A stretch of 64,000 bases of DNA from Aeromonas tecta. GTDB taxonomy: Bacteria > Pseudomonadota > Gammaproteobacteria > Enterobacterales > Aeromonadaceae. Location of the stretch: the NCBI RefSeq assembly GCF_000820185.1, contig NZ_CDCA01000025.1, forward strand, positions 1 to 64,000. Direction: 5' to 3'. A model generated the notes under the pieces. That model searched no databases. It saw only the letters and a list, made by a program, of their open reading frames with translations, and had not been told where the DNA came from. Position numbers and translations under genes: made by a program. This document shows positions 17,636 to 27,470 of the stretch, one piece after another (the stretch's first letter is position 1; each line of letters opens with the position of its first letter).

Positions 17636-18790
17636 TTAAATCGCGGCCGGTCTGCTGGCGAGGTTGTTGAGCATGGCCCCTCTGGCCGTGATCATCTGGA
17701 AGATCATCTCCATTACCTGCTGGAATGACTCCGTCATCTGCGACAGGGCCTCCTTGATCTTGTCCATCACCCCTTGCAACAAGGTCATGGCCTGACGGTT
17801 TTCCAGTAGATCTGCCTGCTTATTCTGAGAATCGGCCTGCATTGCACTGTCAACGGTCTTGGCCACACCATTACTTGCGTCGAGCACGAGATCCGCCGTC
17901 TGGGTACTAAATTTAACGGTCTTAGCGACAGTGCTCGCCGCCGTGTTCCCCAGCTTGGTGGACAGATCGGCGGCCTTGACGGCCATCTTGGCGGTCACAT
18001 CGGCCACCTTGCCACCGATCTTGGCACCCGCCTTAGCGATGGCCCCCGCGGCCCCCGCACCAAAGGTGACCACGGCAGACAGCACGGCGAGCGCAATCTC
18101 TACGGCCATCAGCACGGGCCCCAGTTTATCCATCACCTCCTTGGAGATGAGGCCATCAGCAGCAGCCTGCTGCACCGCCATATTGACCACACCGACCACG
18201 CCACCGGCGATCATCAGGGCGCCCACTGCGGCACCGACACCAGTAGCCATCAGGATGGCCCCGATGACGATGGAGGCAATAGCGCTGATCCAGCCGAAGA
18301 TCTTGGAGGCCAGGCCGGATTTCTTGGCCTTATCGGCGGCCTCAGTGGCCTCCTTCATCTTGGTCTGGTTTTCATCGATCTTTTTTAGATTCTCGGCACG
18401 ACTGCGCTCGATATCGGCCAGCTTCAACTTCTTCTGGGTCTGCTCCAGCTCGCTGGTCATCTTGCCCAGTTCGATCTCGAACTCATCGGGGGAAGTAAAA
18501 GCCAGTTTGGCTAGCAAGGAACTGCTACCCAGCAACTTGGCCGCGTTGGCCGCCCCCTGCTGAACCGTCTTCATCAGTTGCCCCAGTTCTTGCTGCTGAG
18601 CGGGGTTTATCTGCTGGTTGATACCGGGCTTGGGCTGTGGCAGAGCAACCCCCTGAGCACGCCTCTCTTTTTTGCCATTGATCTCACCGGCCGCCACCTG
18701 AGTGGCCTGACCGGCTCCGACGTTGCCCTCAACCGGAGAGAGCTGAGCCCCTCCGATGGAGAGAGGGCGATCACTGCTTATCGGATGCAT
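17636..18790 (-). CDS. aopB: Translocator AopB (YopB/PopB)
   Basis: A 384-residue major translocator with a coiled coil (about 100-165) and two hydrophobic regions ('ISAIASIVIGAILMATGVGAA' and 'MAVEIALAVLSAVVTFGAGAA') that insert into the host membrane. I chose ATG 18790 (MHPISSDRPLS), which overlaps the last 20 bases of acrH. The longer frame from 18949 lies inside acrH. Its chaperone is AcrH, encoded just upstream. Confidence 0.96.
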   Translation of the reverse strand: MHPISSDRPLSIGGAQLSPVEGNVGAGQATQVAAGEINGKKERRAQGVALPQPKPGINQQINPAQQQELGQLMKTVQQGAANAAKLLGSSSLLAKLAFTSPDEFEIELGKMTSELEQTQKKLKLADIERSRAENLKKIDENQTKMKEATEAADKAKKSGLASKIFGWISAIASIVIGAILMATGVGAAVGALMIAGGVVGVVNMAVQQAAADGLISKEVMDKLGPVLMAVEIALAVLSAVVTFGAGAAGAIAKAGAKIGGKVADVTAKMAVKAADLSTKLGNTAASTVAKTVKFSTQTADLVLDASNGVAKTVDSAMQADSQNKQADLLENRQAMTLLQGVMDKIKEALSQMTESFQQVMEMIFQMITARGAMLNNLASRPAAI

Positions 18791-19268
18791 GATCCATATC
18801 CTTTTTTGTTTTAACAGCTTCCAACATGATGCCAGCGCGGGTGGCCAACTCTGCCAGTTCAGGCTTTGCTGCCGCCAGCACTTGGGCCGAGTAGAAGCCA
18901 CTCTCGGCCCCCTCGAGTTCTCCCATCTGCAGGAGACACTCGGCGGCATGGAAGGGGTAACGGGGCTCCTGGAGATCCATCATGGCGCCATAGCTATAGC
19001 TGTCGATGGCCAGCTGGAATTGGCCAAGCGCCTGACGACATGCTCCCAGCCCCAGAAAGAATCGAGCCTCGTAGTGATCCAGTACGCAGAGGGCCTGAAA
19101 GATCTTATGTGCCTCTTCATACTTGCCAGCATGATACTGGTTGAAGCCCAGGGTATAGAGCTGCTCCAGGGTGTCGCCGGACACCTCGTTGAGCATGGCG
19201 AGGGTGCCCCCATCCTGCAGGAAGGCCTCTACCGCCTGTTCGTCCACCTGGGTCATGTCGTGTTCCAT
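18771..19268 (-). CDS. acrH: Translocator chaperone AcrH (LcrH/SycD)
   Basis: A 165-residue class II chaperone with three TPR repeats (about 35-140; 'YTLGFNQYHAGKYEEAHKIFQALC' begins the first). It binds AopB and AopD before secretion. It lies 15 bases after acrV and overlaps aopB. Confidence 0.96.
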   Translation of the reverse strand: MEHDMTQVDEQAVEAFLQDGGTLAMLNEVSGDTLEQLYTLGFNQYHAGKYEEAHKIFQALCVLDHYEARFFLGLGACRQALGQFQLAIDSYSYGAMMDLQEPRYPFHAAECLLQMGELEGAESGFYSAQVLAAAKPELAELATRAGIMLEAVKTKKDMDHASDKQ

Positions 19269-19283
19269 TACTGCTCCTGAAAA

Positions 19284-20408
19284 TTAAATAGCCTGAAGGA
19301 TCTGTTGCATTACGCTCTCATATTTCTGAATAAAGCGATTTAATGCCTCGATGACCGAGTTATAGCGAGAGCTGATATCATTCAGTTCGGTCGTTTTTTG
19401 ACTGAGTTTGTCGTTGAGTGGCTTGGCTTTATCGCTGACCGTCGTCGCAAAATTGCTGAGTGGGTTATTATCTTTGGCATAGGAATAGGAGTGATTTACC
19501 TGACTCAATGACCCGGTATCCTTCTTGGATGAAACTAGGAAATCTCTTGCTGACAGAAAAACTTGTTTGTCACTTTTCAAGTCGGTAAGTTCAGCACTTA
19601 ATCTAGCTCGATATTCATCACTAGAAATCTCTAACTCCTTGGCCTCAAAATCTACTATCCTATCGACGTCCCCATTACCTCTAATCAACATCGCTTCCTT
19701 TCGCTCAACAGCAATATCCTTTAGCAGCTTATATTGCTCATTATATTCTCCATTTTTATCCTTTTTGGAGAACTCAGCATGGCTGCCATAACCATAAAGT
19801 TTATAGTCAAAAATATTGACCCCTTTCCTGCCAACTTGCACCGTGCCATTGTCTTTTTGTGACTGCGCGGTGCTAATCTCTGCCTGAATGACCGAATATG
19901 TTCTTAACTCGGCGGTTAACTTCCCCACTTCATCTTTGAGTACATTTCGCTTGTTGGTGTAATTGCCCATAGCATCATGCATAACCTCAATGACATCATC
20001 GTCGATACGGTCCGGTGTCAATGAGTAATGAGTGGTTGCTAGGAACTCTCGCAGAGTATATTTCGTTTTGCCCGTATCCGCTGCACCGGTAATTATCTTC
20101 TTGAAGTTTTCAAACCCCGCCTTTATTTGAGCATCATACTGCCCACCAGGATTCACCGAATCGGCTGGCATAAAATAGGCCAGTACTTTTTTCAATAAGG
20201 CTTCATTATCTGTCACGACCTGATCAGCAAATGGTGAGCTGTCTACCTTTTTATCATAGGTGGCAGTGATCGTTATTTTCTTGTCTTTGAGAAGCTTTAC
20301 TAAGTCATCCAATGCCGAAGAACTGCCACCTTGCAGTTGTTTCAATTCAACATTGCCAAGCCCTGCCAAGAATTGCTGTGGGTCTTTTTTGTACGAGCTA
20401 ATTTCCAT
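19284..20408 (-). CDS. acrV: Needle-tip protein AcrV (LcrV/PcrV)
   Basis: A 374-residue V antigen that caps the needle and supports pore assembly by AopB/AopD. It has the LcrV plan: an N-terminal globular region, a long helix, a variable middle, and a C-terminal helix ('SRYNSVIEALNRFIQKYESVMQ') that forms the central coiled coil. Its middle region (about 195-260) is AT-richer than its neighbours, in keeping with an antigenically variable surface. acrG lies 9 bases upstream. Confidence 0.96.
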   Translation of the reverse strand: MEISSYKKDPQQFLAGLGNVELKQLQGGSSSALDDLVKLLKDKKITITATYDKKVDSSPFADQVVTDNEALLKKVLAYFMPADSVNPGGQYDAQIKAGFENFKKIITGAADTGKTKYTLREFLATTHYSLTPDRIDDDVIEVMHDAMGNYTNKRNVLKDEVGKLTAELRTYSVIQAEISTAQSQKDNGTVQVGRKGVNIFDYKLYGYGSHAEFSKKDKNGEYNEQYKLLKDIAVERKEAMLIRGNGDVDRIVDFEAKELEISSDEYRARLSAELTDLKSDKQVFLSARDFLVSSKKDTGSLSQVNHSYSYAKDNNPLSNFATTVSDKAKPLNDKLSQKTTELNDISSRYNSVIEALNRFIQKYESVMQQILQAI

Positions 20409-20417
20409 CGATTTATC

Positions 20418-20732
20418 CTATATTACCAGACCACGCATCATGGCCGGACGTCTTGGACGTACTCCGTTATTTTTCTCTTGCGGGACAAGCTGACGACGAT
20501 AAATCTCACTCAACAATTCCTGCTCAGCCTGTGACTTTTCTGCCACAGTCCCCTCTGCAAACAGCAAATTGGTTATCTGCGGACTGATACCGAGGGAATC
20601 CCACATCTCGTTTAATAGATCTGAACGATGTTCACTGTCTTTTATTGCCAGTTCTGCCTTCGCAATGATCGCGTCATGACCGCTATCTCGGTGATCTTTC
20701 ATCTTGCCTTCTATTTTAATTTCAGGTGCCAA
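20418..20732 (-). CDS. acrG: AcrG, cytoplasmic partner of AcrV (LcrG/PcrG)
   Basis: A 104-residue helical protein. LcrG-type proteins bind the V antigen in the cytoplasm and help block effector export before host contact. It shows the central 'EMWDSLGISPQITNLLFAEG' and 'AEQELLSEIYRRQL' segments of the family. It lies between acrR and acrV. Confidence 0.93.
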   Translation of the reverse strand: MAPEIKIEGKMKDHRDSGHDAIIAKAELAIKDSEHRSDLLNEMWDSLGISPQITNLLFAEGTVAEKSQAEQELLSEIYRRQLVPQEKNNGVRPRRPAMMRGLVI

Positions 20733-20741
20733 TCGTTCCTA

Positions 20742-21182
20742 TCAAGAGAGGTCGGTGTTTTGTTGTTTTCTCATGGATGCCAAGGAGATAACGTTCGCAA
20801 CATCGAGTGAAAACCATCCTGGCAGGGGTTCACCTGCCCCGGTCCAATGACGGTAGAAGCGAGATAGCCGCTCACTACTCAAGGTGCTGTCGCTGAGTAC
20901 ACTGACATTTCCGTAAAGGTGATAACCCGCTCCCAGCACAGCAAAACCGGCCTGAGCCAAGAGATATAAGGCTGCAAAGGGATTAGCCAGCCCTTGTCTT
21001 GTATGGGCTCTTTCGATAAGCACGATCCAGATACGTCGCTCTGATGGCTCAACACGCCAAGCTACACGCAGAGCCGCGTGCTCGAAGGCATACCCTAGCG
21101 GGATCGGAGTACTGCACAGGGTATGTCTGGTGCAGACGATCCCCCGCGCTTCAAACCAGGGCAACAGAGGGTCACTTGTCAC
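20742..21182 (-). CDS. acrR: AcrR (LcrR/PcrR)
   Basis: A 146-residue LcrR-family protein whose exact role in secretion is not settled; Yersinia lcrR mutants are disturbed in V-antigen expression. No signal peptide or membrane segment is seen. The start overlaps the ascV stop (ATGA). Confidence 0.9.
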   Translation of the reverse strand: MTSDPLLPWFEARGIVCTRHTLCSTPIPLGYAFEHAALRVAWRVEPSERRIWIVLIERAHTRQGLANPFAALYLLAQAGFAVLGAGYHLYGNVSVLSDSTLSSERLSRFYRHWTGAGEPLPGWFSLDVANVISLASMRKQQNTDLS

Positions 21183-23296
21183 AGGCAGACCCTCCCCAGC
21201 GGCTGGATGTTGATATGCTGAGTCAGCTCCTGATAGGAGAGCACCGGCAGGGCGTGATAATCCCCCTCGATAAGCTTGCGCACGTAGCGACGGATATCCA
21301 TGGAGACGATCAACACCGGCTTGTTCTGCATCTGGGTCAGATCCCCTACGGTACGGCGTACCTGATCCAGAAAACCTTGGGTAATGGTGGGATCGAGCGC
21401 CAGATAGCTACCAGCACTGGTCTGACGGATACCGCCACGGATCTGCTCCTCCACTGCTTGATCAAGCAGGTAGGCTGGTAGAATGTTGTTACCGTTGGCG
21501 TACTTGTAGCAGATGTAGCGTTTAAGGCTGCTACGGATGTATTCGGTGAGCTGCACCACATCCTTCTCCTTCTGGCCCCACTCCACCATGGCTTCCAGGA
21601 TGGCACGCATATTACGGATCGAGATATCCTCCCCCACCAGCCGCTGAAGGAGTTCCGTCATTCGCTGCAGCGGAATGATGCGCTGTGCTTCTTTGACCAG
21701 CTCACCATAGCTCCCCTCCATCTGTTCGAGCAGATAGCGGGTTTCCTGAATGCCGATGAAGTCTTCCGCATATTCCCGCAACACATGGGCGAGGTGCCAG
21801 GTCACCACCTGATCGGTGGTGAGCGAAGCCAGCCGCAATTGCTCGAGTCGATCTTGGTGTTCATTGACGATCCACAGGGTGGCCTGCCCCGGCAACAGTG
21901 GTTCCCCCTCTTCATAAGGGATCCCCAGCAGCTCAAGCTGAGAGGCATTTTCCTGCACCAACCGATGACCCGGCCGCAGCAGTCCGCGGGCCACCGGTAC
22001 CTCCTGTAACTGGATCAGATATTCTCCCGGTCCCATCCCCTCGTTAAAACGCAGATGGATTCCCGGAAACGGCACCCCCAGATCGAGATAGAGCGCACGT
22101 CGCACCCGCACCAATTCATCATTGAGCGCTATCGCTTCCAGATCGGCCTGCAAGGCAGCATCCACATCGATCAACAGAGGCACCGTCATGGCAAACTCTT
22201 CCTTCTCGCCGAGCTTTCCCCTCGGTTTACTACCTGGCTTGGGCTTGCTACGCGCAGCGGGTGCGCCTGCCCCTTGGGCAAGCACAGTGGGCAGATCCTG
22301 ACTGTTGGTACTCAGCTCCTTGTGTTGGCGCAGCCCAATAAAGTAGCCACCAGCGGTCACCACGGCCGCCAGGGTAAAGAAGGTGAACATGGGAAAGCCC
22401 GGGATCAACCCGAATAACACCAGCAGTACACCGCCGATCAGCAGTGCCTTGGGCTGTGCTACCACCTGGGCGCCGATATCGGTACCCAGATCGGACGACT
22501 CCTCAGAGGAAACGCGCGTAACGATAATGCCTGCGGTGATGGCGATCAGCAGTGCAGGTACCTGAGACACCATTCCGTCCCCCACCGTCAAGATGGAGTA
22601 GAGCTGTAATGCGTCGGCTGTCGACAACCCTTTCTGGGTCACCCCTATGGTGACGCCACCCAATATGTTCACGAAGATGATGATGAGACCCGCAATCGCA
22701 TCCCCCTTCACAAACTTCATGGCCCCATCCATGGAACCGAACATCTGACTCTCTTTCTCGATGATTCCCCGACGCTCCCGAGCCTCATGAACGTCGATCA
22801 CCCCGGCACGCATGTCACCGTCGATACTCATCTGCTTGCCAGGCATGGCATCGAGGGAAAAACGGGCACTGACCTCTGCCACCCGCTCCGATCCCTTGGT
22901 GATCACCAGGAACTGGACGATGGTGATGATGAGAAAGATGACGACCCCCACCACCAGATTGCCTCCCACCACGAAGTTGCCGAAGGTGTAGACGATCTGA
23001 CCAGCATCGGCCTGCAACAGGATCATCCGGGTAGTACTCACCGAGAGGGCGAGTCTGAATAATGTAGTGATCAGCAACACAGCGGGAAAGGCTGAGAACT
23101 GCAGAGGAGAGTTGATATAGACCGCCATCATCAGCAACACCACCGAGATGGTCATGTTGATGGCGATCAGAATGTCCAGGGCCACCGGCGGCAGCGGCAA
23201 TATCATCATGAAGACGATGGCAAGCAGCAACGCCGCCAGCATAATGTCCTTGCGCTCACCTATCCGGCGCAGCAACTCAAGGGAGCGTTGATTCAT
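21179..23296 (-). CDS. ascV: T3SS export gate protein AscV (SctV/LcrD)
   Basis: A 705-residue FHIPEP-family protein. Its N-terminal half holds seven or eight membrane helices, and its C-terminal cytoplasmic half forms the nonameric ring that receives substrates. The conserved loop '[19 protein letters not shown]' is present. I chose ATG 23296 ([13 protein letters not shown]), which lies inside the last 20 bases of ascY. The 739-residue frame would start deeper inside ascY. Confidence 0.97.
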   Translation of the reverse strand: MNQRSLELLRRIGERKDIMLAALLLAIVFMMILPLPPVALDILIAINMTISVVLLMMAVYINSPLQFSAFPAVLLITTLFRLALSVSTTRMILLQADAGQIVYTFGNFVVGGNLVVGVVIFLIITIVQFLVITKGSERVAEVSARFSLDAMPGKQMSIDGDMRAGVIDVHEARERRGIIEKESQMFGSMDGAMKFVKGDAIAGLIIIFVNILGGVTIGVTQKGLSTADALQLYSILTVGDGMVSQVPALLIAITAGIIVTRVSSEESSDLGTDIGAQVVAQPKALLIGGVLLVLFGLIPGFPMFTFFTLAAVVTAGGYFIGLRQHKELSTNSQDLPTVLAQGAGAPAARSKPKPGSKPRGKLGEKEEFAMTVPLLIDVDAALQADLEAIALNDELVRVRRALYLDLGVPFPGIHLRFNEGMGPGEYLIQLQEVPVARGLLRPGHRLVQENASQLELLGIPYEEGEPLLPGQATLWIVNEHQDRLEQLRLASLTTDQVVTWHLAHVLREYAEDFIGIQETRYLLEQMEGSYGELVKEAQRIIPLQRMTELLQRLVGEDISIRNMRAILEAMVEWGQKEKDVVQLTEYIRSSLKRYICYKYANGNNILPAYLLDQAVEEQIRGGIRQTSAGSYLALDPTITQGFLDQVRRTVGDLTQMQNKPVLIVSMDIRRYVRKLIEGDYHALPVLSYQELTQHINIQPLGRVCL

Positions 23297-23627
23297 TCTG
23301 CTCTTCCAGTTCGAGATAATGTTGATAGGCAAAGCGGGCTTCGTCGAGCCGTCCCACCAGTTGGCAGGCACGACTGCGACAGAGCCAGAGCGCACCATTG
23401 GCGCCCTCTTCCTGCATCAGGTGATCGACGTGGATCAGCGCCTCCTGCCCCTTTTCCAATTTGAGCAGGGCAACCAGCAGGGTGCGCCTTCCCGCTTGAT
23501 GTTCGGGATGGAGCTGCAGCAGAGCGATGAGCAGGGTACAAGCTCGGCCAGGGTGGCCGTACTGCAGGTGCAACCAACCGGTGAGCAGTAGCAGATCCTG
23601 CTGCTGTGACGAGAGAACCATGGTCAT
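23277..23627 (-). CDS. ascY: AscY (YscY/Pcr4-type chaperone)
   Basis: A 116-residue TPR-like protein. YscY binds YscX and both contact the export gate protein YscV; only Ysc-type systems carry this pair. It overlaps ascX by four bases at its start (ATGA) and ascV at its end. Confidence 0.93.
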   Translation of the reverse strand: MTMVLSSQQQDLLLLTGWLHLQYGHPGRACTLLIALLQLHPEHQAGRRTLLVALLKLEKGQEALIHVDHLMQEEGANGALWLCRSRACQLVGRLDEARFAYQHYLELEEQNESTLP

Positions 23628-23989
23628 ACCTTGTGTAGTAGGTGAAGGGTCATCTGCATCAGTTGCTCATCCTGATGCATCTGCTCAAGCAAGTGAGCCG
23701 CAGCTTGCACTTCGGCGGATTCTCCATCCGCCAACCTGGCTCGAACACCCAGCAGCGCCTGGTTGAAATCCTTTGGTCGCAACAGTCCATGAAAGCCACA
23801 GGTGGGCATGGCAAAATCGAGCAGCGCCCGCTCTGCCAGCCGCTCGGGATAGAGGCGATTGATATGGGGTTCGACAGACTGGCCATCGGGCAACAGGGCA
23901 TAACGCCCCGGCAGGCTGGTTCCCTGCTCTGCCAGAGTGATGGCACTGAGCTGTTCGATGCCGATGTGGGCGGCAGAAATACGACTCAT
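23624..23989 (-). CDS. ascX: AscX (YscX), early secreted export factor
   Basis: A 121-residue YscX-family protein, itself secreted and needed early in export, with AscY as its partner. It shows the family's 'CGFHGLLRPKDFNQALLGVRARLADG' region and a helical C-terminus. It overlaps acr2 and ascY by four bases each. Confidence 0.93.
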   Translation of the reverse strand: MSRISAAHIGIEQLSAITLAEQGTSLPGRYALLPDGQSVEPHINRLYPERLAERALLDFAMPTCGFHGLLRPKDFNQALLGVRARLADGESAEVQAAAHLLEQMHQDEQLMQMTLHLLHKV

Positions 23990-24357
23990 GGAGCCAGTAC
24001 CTCATGCTGCAACTGGATCAGGGTACGCAGCGCCTGGTGAAGCAACGGCAGAGTGATCGAACGCTCGTCCAGAGTGACGAACAGGATCAGCTGATCTTCT
24101 GCCAGCCAACCGCACCGTACCGGCAGCGCTGGACCATTGGCTGCCGCTGTCAGGGTCATGGCCCGGCGGATCCCGACATCACTCTGGTGCCACGGCAGGC
24201 GATGCGCGAGCCAAAGACTCAGTTGCCCTTGATGGCGCTCCAGTTGCAAGGTGCCACTCTGCTCCAACTCCAATTGAATGAGATGATGGGGGTTATCCCC
24301 TATGGTGATGCCCAGATCCTGGCAAAATTGCACCAGCAAGGGCTCAATCCAGTTCAT
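23986..24357 (-). CDS. acr2: Acr2 (SycN/Pcr2), gatekeeper chaperone
   Basis: A 123-residue CesT-type chaperone. SycN with YscB binds YopN; here Acr2 and AscB would bind AopN. 'IEPLLVQFCQDLGI' at the start is typical of the fold. It overlaps acr1 by four bases. Confidence 0.9.
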   Translation of the reverse strand: MNWIEPLLVQFCQDLGITIGDNPHHLIQLELEQSGTLQLERHQGQLSLWLAHRLPWHQSDVGIRRAMTLTAAANGPALPVRCGWLAEDQLILFVTLDERSITLPLLHQALRTLIQLQHEVLAP

Positions 24358-24635
24358 GACGATTCTCCTGACAGCTCATCCTCTTCTCGCTCAATGGCGT
24401 TATCGAGCGCTCCCTGACAACACAGCAACAAGTTCTGGCGCTGTTCCTCTTCGCTAAACAACTCGACCGGCAACAGTCGGATCAGTCGTTTGAGTTCCTG
24501 ATAGAGCTGCACCTGTTCACGATTACTAGGCAACTCGAGCGCCACACCGACCTGCTCCACATCCCATACACTGGCCCAGCGTTTCTCGACCAGAGCGATC
24601 AGGTCCCCCATTAAATCAGAAGGCCCGTATGCCAT
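24354..24635 (-). CDS. acr1: Acr1 (TyeA/Pcr1), gatekeeper subunit
   Basis: A 93-residue TyeA-family protein that binds the C-terminus of the gatekeeper AopN and keeps effector export closed before contact. 'LIALVEKRWASVWDVEQVG' is the family core. It overlaps aopN by 20 bases. In some other T3SSs the two are fused; here they are separate, as in Yersinia. Confidence 0.93.
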   Translation of the reverse strand: MAYGPSDLMGDLIALVEKRWASVWDVEQVGVALELPSNREQVQLYQELKRLIRLLPVELFSEEEQRQNLLLCCQGALDNAIEREEDELSGESS

Positions 24636-25494
24636 GGACCGATCCCTCCTTCACCCGCAGCCACAGCTCTTCCACTTGGGCCGACAAGCTGTTGAGCAAC
24701 CGCAGCTTGTGCATGTCGCTCATCACCCGCTCCAGCTTGACCGGATCGAGCCAGTGTCGCTGGGTATCGAGATCGGCGCTGAGCGCCTTCATCATGAAAC
24801 CTGTCACCTTCTCCAACGCACCATTGCCAAAACGGCTGTGAATATCGCGCCAGGCGGACGAGAGGGCGCGATAGTCCTGTACCGCATCACGATATAAGTC
24901 CCGCAGATCCTGCTCAGCGCCAATGCCCTGCTTGGTCGCCTCGGTGGCGGGCCCGGTAATGCGCGCGCCCAATACAATGGCGGTGCCCTGCTCGTCGGCC
25001 ATTTTAGCCAGCGCTTGCTCGACCAACATAAGGGTGCCCTGCATCTCTGGTCGCCCTGTCAACGCCTTGCGTGCCTGGCAGAGTGCCTCGAATTGCTCAC
25101 TCACCTCCCTCGAAAAACTCTCTAAATAGGCCAGTAACTGGGAGAGATTGGCCAGACGACCGCTGCCGAGATGGCTCACCATCTCCTTGATCTTCTGCTG
25201 ACGTTCAAGCTCGGGCACCTTGTCCAGATAGTCTCCCACCAATGCTTCGATCTCACTTATCCGAGCTTGGCTATCATTCAGCTTGCGTTTGGCCAAGGAG
25301 AGCTCGGCTCGCTCGGAAAAGACAAATGTCAGCTCTTCCGCCGCATCGGCAAGGGATTGAGATGCGCTGGTCAACACGACCCGTTCGCCCTGAAACTGGC
25401 CACCCTGCAAGCTGACCGAGCGAGATGCACCCTCTGCGGAACGCGATTCAAGTTGCGTAGCAGAGGCATAGGGGGTGCTCTGGATAATGGCCAT
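24616..25494 (-). CDS. aopN: Gatekeeper AopN (YopN/PopN)
   Basis: A 292-residue gatekeeper, secreted itself, that prevents release of effectors until host contact. I chose ATG 25494 (MAIIQSTPYASA), with GGGAG six bases upstream and the promoter 37 bases upstream. The frame from 25647 would begin upstream of its own promoter. The N-terminus is Ser/Thr-rich; the rest is helical as in YopN. It is the first gene of the 12-gene aopN-aopD operon, divergent from ascN. Confidence 0.95.
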   Translation of the reverse strand: MAIIQSTPYASATQLESRSAEGASRSVSLQGGQFQGERVVLTSASQSLADAAEELTFVFSERAELSLAKRKLNDSQARISEIEALVGDYLDKVPELERQQKIKEMVSHLGSGRLANLSQLLAYLESFSREVSEQFEALCQARKALTGRPEMQGTLMLVEQALAKMADEQGTAIVLGARITGPATEATKQGIGAEQDLRDLYRDAVQDYRALSSAWRDIHSRFGNGALEKVTGFMMKALSADLDTQRHWLDPVKLERVMSDMHKLRLLNSLSAQVEELWLRVKEGSVHGIRAF

Positions 25495-25530
25495 GGAAAC
25501 TCCCGTGACAAATGGATTGACGATGGTTGC

Positions 25531-25581
25531 ATTATAAAAATCGGCACTGACCATCGATGCCAAAATTGGCCGTGAATTTTT
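25531..25581 (-). promoter_or_regulatory. ExsA-type promoter of the aopN operon
   Basis: Minus strand: AAAAA (25577-25581), GGC (25569-25571), six bases, TGGCA (25558-25562), 21 bases, perfect TATAAT (25531-25536). It is the best of the five sites in this window. Confidence 0.78.
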
Positions 25582-25603
25582 AGCCCAGCCCCAACCGTTT
25601 TCT

Positions 25604-25654
25604 AAAAAGTCTCGGCTCAGGCTGAAATCCTGCGTTGCCGCTATCACCTATAGT
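25604..25654 (+). promoter_or_regulatory. ExsA-type promoter of ascN-ascU
   Basis: Plus strand: AAAAA (25604-25608), GGC (25614-25616), six bases, TGAAA (25623-25627), 21 bases, TATAGT (25649-25654). It lies back to back with the aopN promoter, the two A-tracts being 22 bases apart. Confidence 0.75.
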
Positions 25655-25683
25655 GGCCACCAATTTAACTTGCGCCGATCCTT

Positions 25684-27006
25684 ATGACTCTCTCCCTCGA
25701 CCCCATCCCCAGCCAGCTTCGTCATGCCATCGACGAGTGCAGATTGATCCAGATCCGTGGTCGGGTTACTCAGGTGACCGGCACCCTGCTCAAAGCCGTG
25801 GTTCCTGGGGTCCGTATCGGTGAGCTGTGTCACTTGCGCAATCCCGACAACACCCTTTCCCTGCAGGCAGAGGTGATCGGCTTTGCCCAACATCAGGCCT
25901 TATTGACTCCCCTTGGAGAGATGTTCGGTATCTCCTCCAACACCGAGGTCAGCCCAACCGGCACCATGCATCAGGTCGGTGTGGGGGAACACCTGCTGGG
26001 TCAGGTACTGGACGGCCTAGGCAATCCTTTTGGTGGCGGTCATCTGCCAGAGCCTGCGGCCTGGTATCCGGTATATCGGGATGCCCCGCCCCCCATGAGT
26101 CGCAAGCGGATCGCAGAGCCTATTTCCCTTGGTATCAGGGCCATTGATGGCCTGCTCACCTGTGGTGAAGGGCAGCGGATGGGGATCTTCGCCGCAGCGG
26201 GGGGTGGCAAGAGCACCCTGCTCGCATCCCTGATCCGCAGTGCTGAAGTGGATGTCACCGTGCTCGCCCTCATTGGGGAACGGGGGCGGGAAGTGCGTGA
26301 ATTTATTGAGGCAGACTTGGGGGAGGAAGGGCTTAAAAAGGCAGTATTAGTGGTCGCCACCTCGGATCGCCCCGCAATGGAGCGCGCCAAGGCGGGTTTT
26401 GTCGCGACCTCCATCGCCGAGTATTTTCGAGATCAGGGCAAACGGGTGCTGCTGCTGATGGATTCCGTCACCCGCTTTGCCCGCGCGCAACGGGAGATAG
26501 GGCTTGCCGCCGGAGAGCCTCCCACTCGGCGTGGCTATCCCCCCTCGGTGTTTGCCGCCCTGCCCCGCCTGATGGAGCGGGCGGGTCAATCTGACAAAGG
26601 CTCCATCACCGCCCTCTATACAGTGCTGGTGGAAGGGGATGATATGACGGAGCCGGTCGCTGATGAGACCCGATCTATCCTGGATGGCCATATCATACTT
26701 TCACGCAAATTGGCGGCGGCCAACCATTACCCGGCCATCGACGTATTGCGCTCGGCCAGTCGAGTGATGAATCAGATCATCGCATCGCCCCATCAGGAGC
26801 AAGCCGGTCGACTGCGTAGCTGGCTTGCCAAATATGAAGAGGTGGAGCTACTGCTGCAAATTGGCGAATACCAGAAGGGACAGGACAAAGTTGCCGACGA
26901 AGCAATCTCTCGCATCGAAACAATTCGTCAGTGGCTCAGGCAGGGAACCCATGAACCAAGCTCGCTCGAGCAAGCCCTCACTAGCCTGGAGGTGCTGACC
27001 CGATGA
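25684..27006 (+). CDS. ascN: T3SS ATPase AscN (SctN)
   Basis: A 440-residue FliI/YscN-type ATPase that unfolds substrates and strips chaperones at the base of the apparatus. Walker A is AAGGGKST (171-178, Lys176). A Walker B 'LLLMDS' and the ATPase alpha/beta signature '[16 protein letters not shown]' follow. It is first in ascNOPQRSTU and overlaps ascO by four bases (ATGA). Confidence 0.98.
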   Translation: MTLSLDPIPSQLRHAIDECRLIQIRGRVTQVTGTLLKAVVPGVRIGELCHLRNPDNTLSLQAEVIGFAQHQALLTPLGEMFGISSNTEVSPTGTMHQVGVGEHLLGQVLDGLGNPFGGGHLPEPAAWYPVYRDAPPPMSRKRIAEPISLGIRAIDGLLTCGEGQRMGIFAAAGGGKSTLLASLIRSAEVDVTVLALIGERGREVREFIEADLGEEGLKKAVLVVATSDRPAMERAKAGFVATSIAEYFRDQGKRVLLLMDSVTRFARAQREIGLAAGEPPTRRGYPPSVFAALPRLMERAGQSDKGSITALYTVLVEGDDMTEPVADETRSILDGHIILSRKLAAANHYPAIDVLRSASRVMNQIIASPHQEQAGRLRSWLAKYEEVELLLQIGEYQKGQDKVADEAISRIETIRQWLRQGTHEPSSLEQALTSLEVLTR

Positions 27007-27464
27007 TCGGTCGTTTACAACGGATCAAGGTTTTGCGACGGGAGCGGACCGAGCAACAGCTCGCGGCCCAACAGGCTAGAGTGCAATTGGCTCGAACGCG
27101 TCAACAAGAGGCGGAACTGGAAAGCCAGCATTACCGCCAGTGGCGCCTGCAAGAGGAGGATCGTCTGTTCATCCTCTGTCAGGAACAACAAGTCGATCGC
27201 AAGGGGCTGGATCAGTGGCAACAGCAAGTCGCCCTGCTACGAGAGAAAGAGGCCCATCTGGAGCAAACAGTCGCAGAACAAGCCGAGCGGGTGGCCGAAG
27301 AGCGTATCCGGCTGCAGGAGCGCCAATTGGCAGTACATCGCGCCCGCCAGCAGCAAGAAAAATTTGCCGAGCTTCACCGTCAGGAACAGGCGTCACAGCA
27401 GGCCCTGCGTGACTACCACGAAGAGCAGGAACAAGAAGAGTTCCGCCAGCAGATCAGGATGTAA
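27003..27464 (+). CDS. ascO: T3SS stalk protein AscO (SctO)
   Basis: A 153-residue, almost wholly coiled-coil protein, extremely rich in Gln, Glu and Arg. It matches YscO/FliJ, which sits between the ATPase and the AscV ring. It is 6 bases from ascP. Confidence 0.93.
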   Translation: MIGRLQRIKVLRRERTEQQLAAQQARVQLARTRQQEAELESQHYRQWRLQEEDRLFILCQEQQVDRKGLDQWQQQVALLREKEAHLEQTVAEQAERVAEERIRLQERQLAVHRARQQQEKFAELHRQEQASQQALRDYHEEQEQEEFRQQIRM

Positions 27465-27470
27465 TGAATC

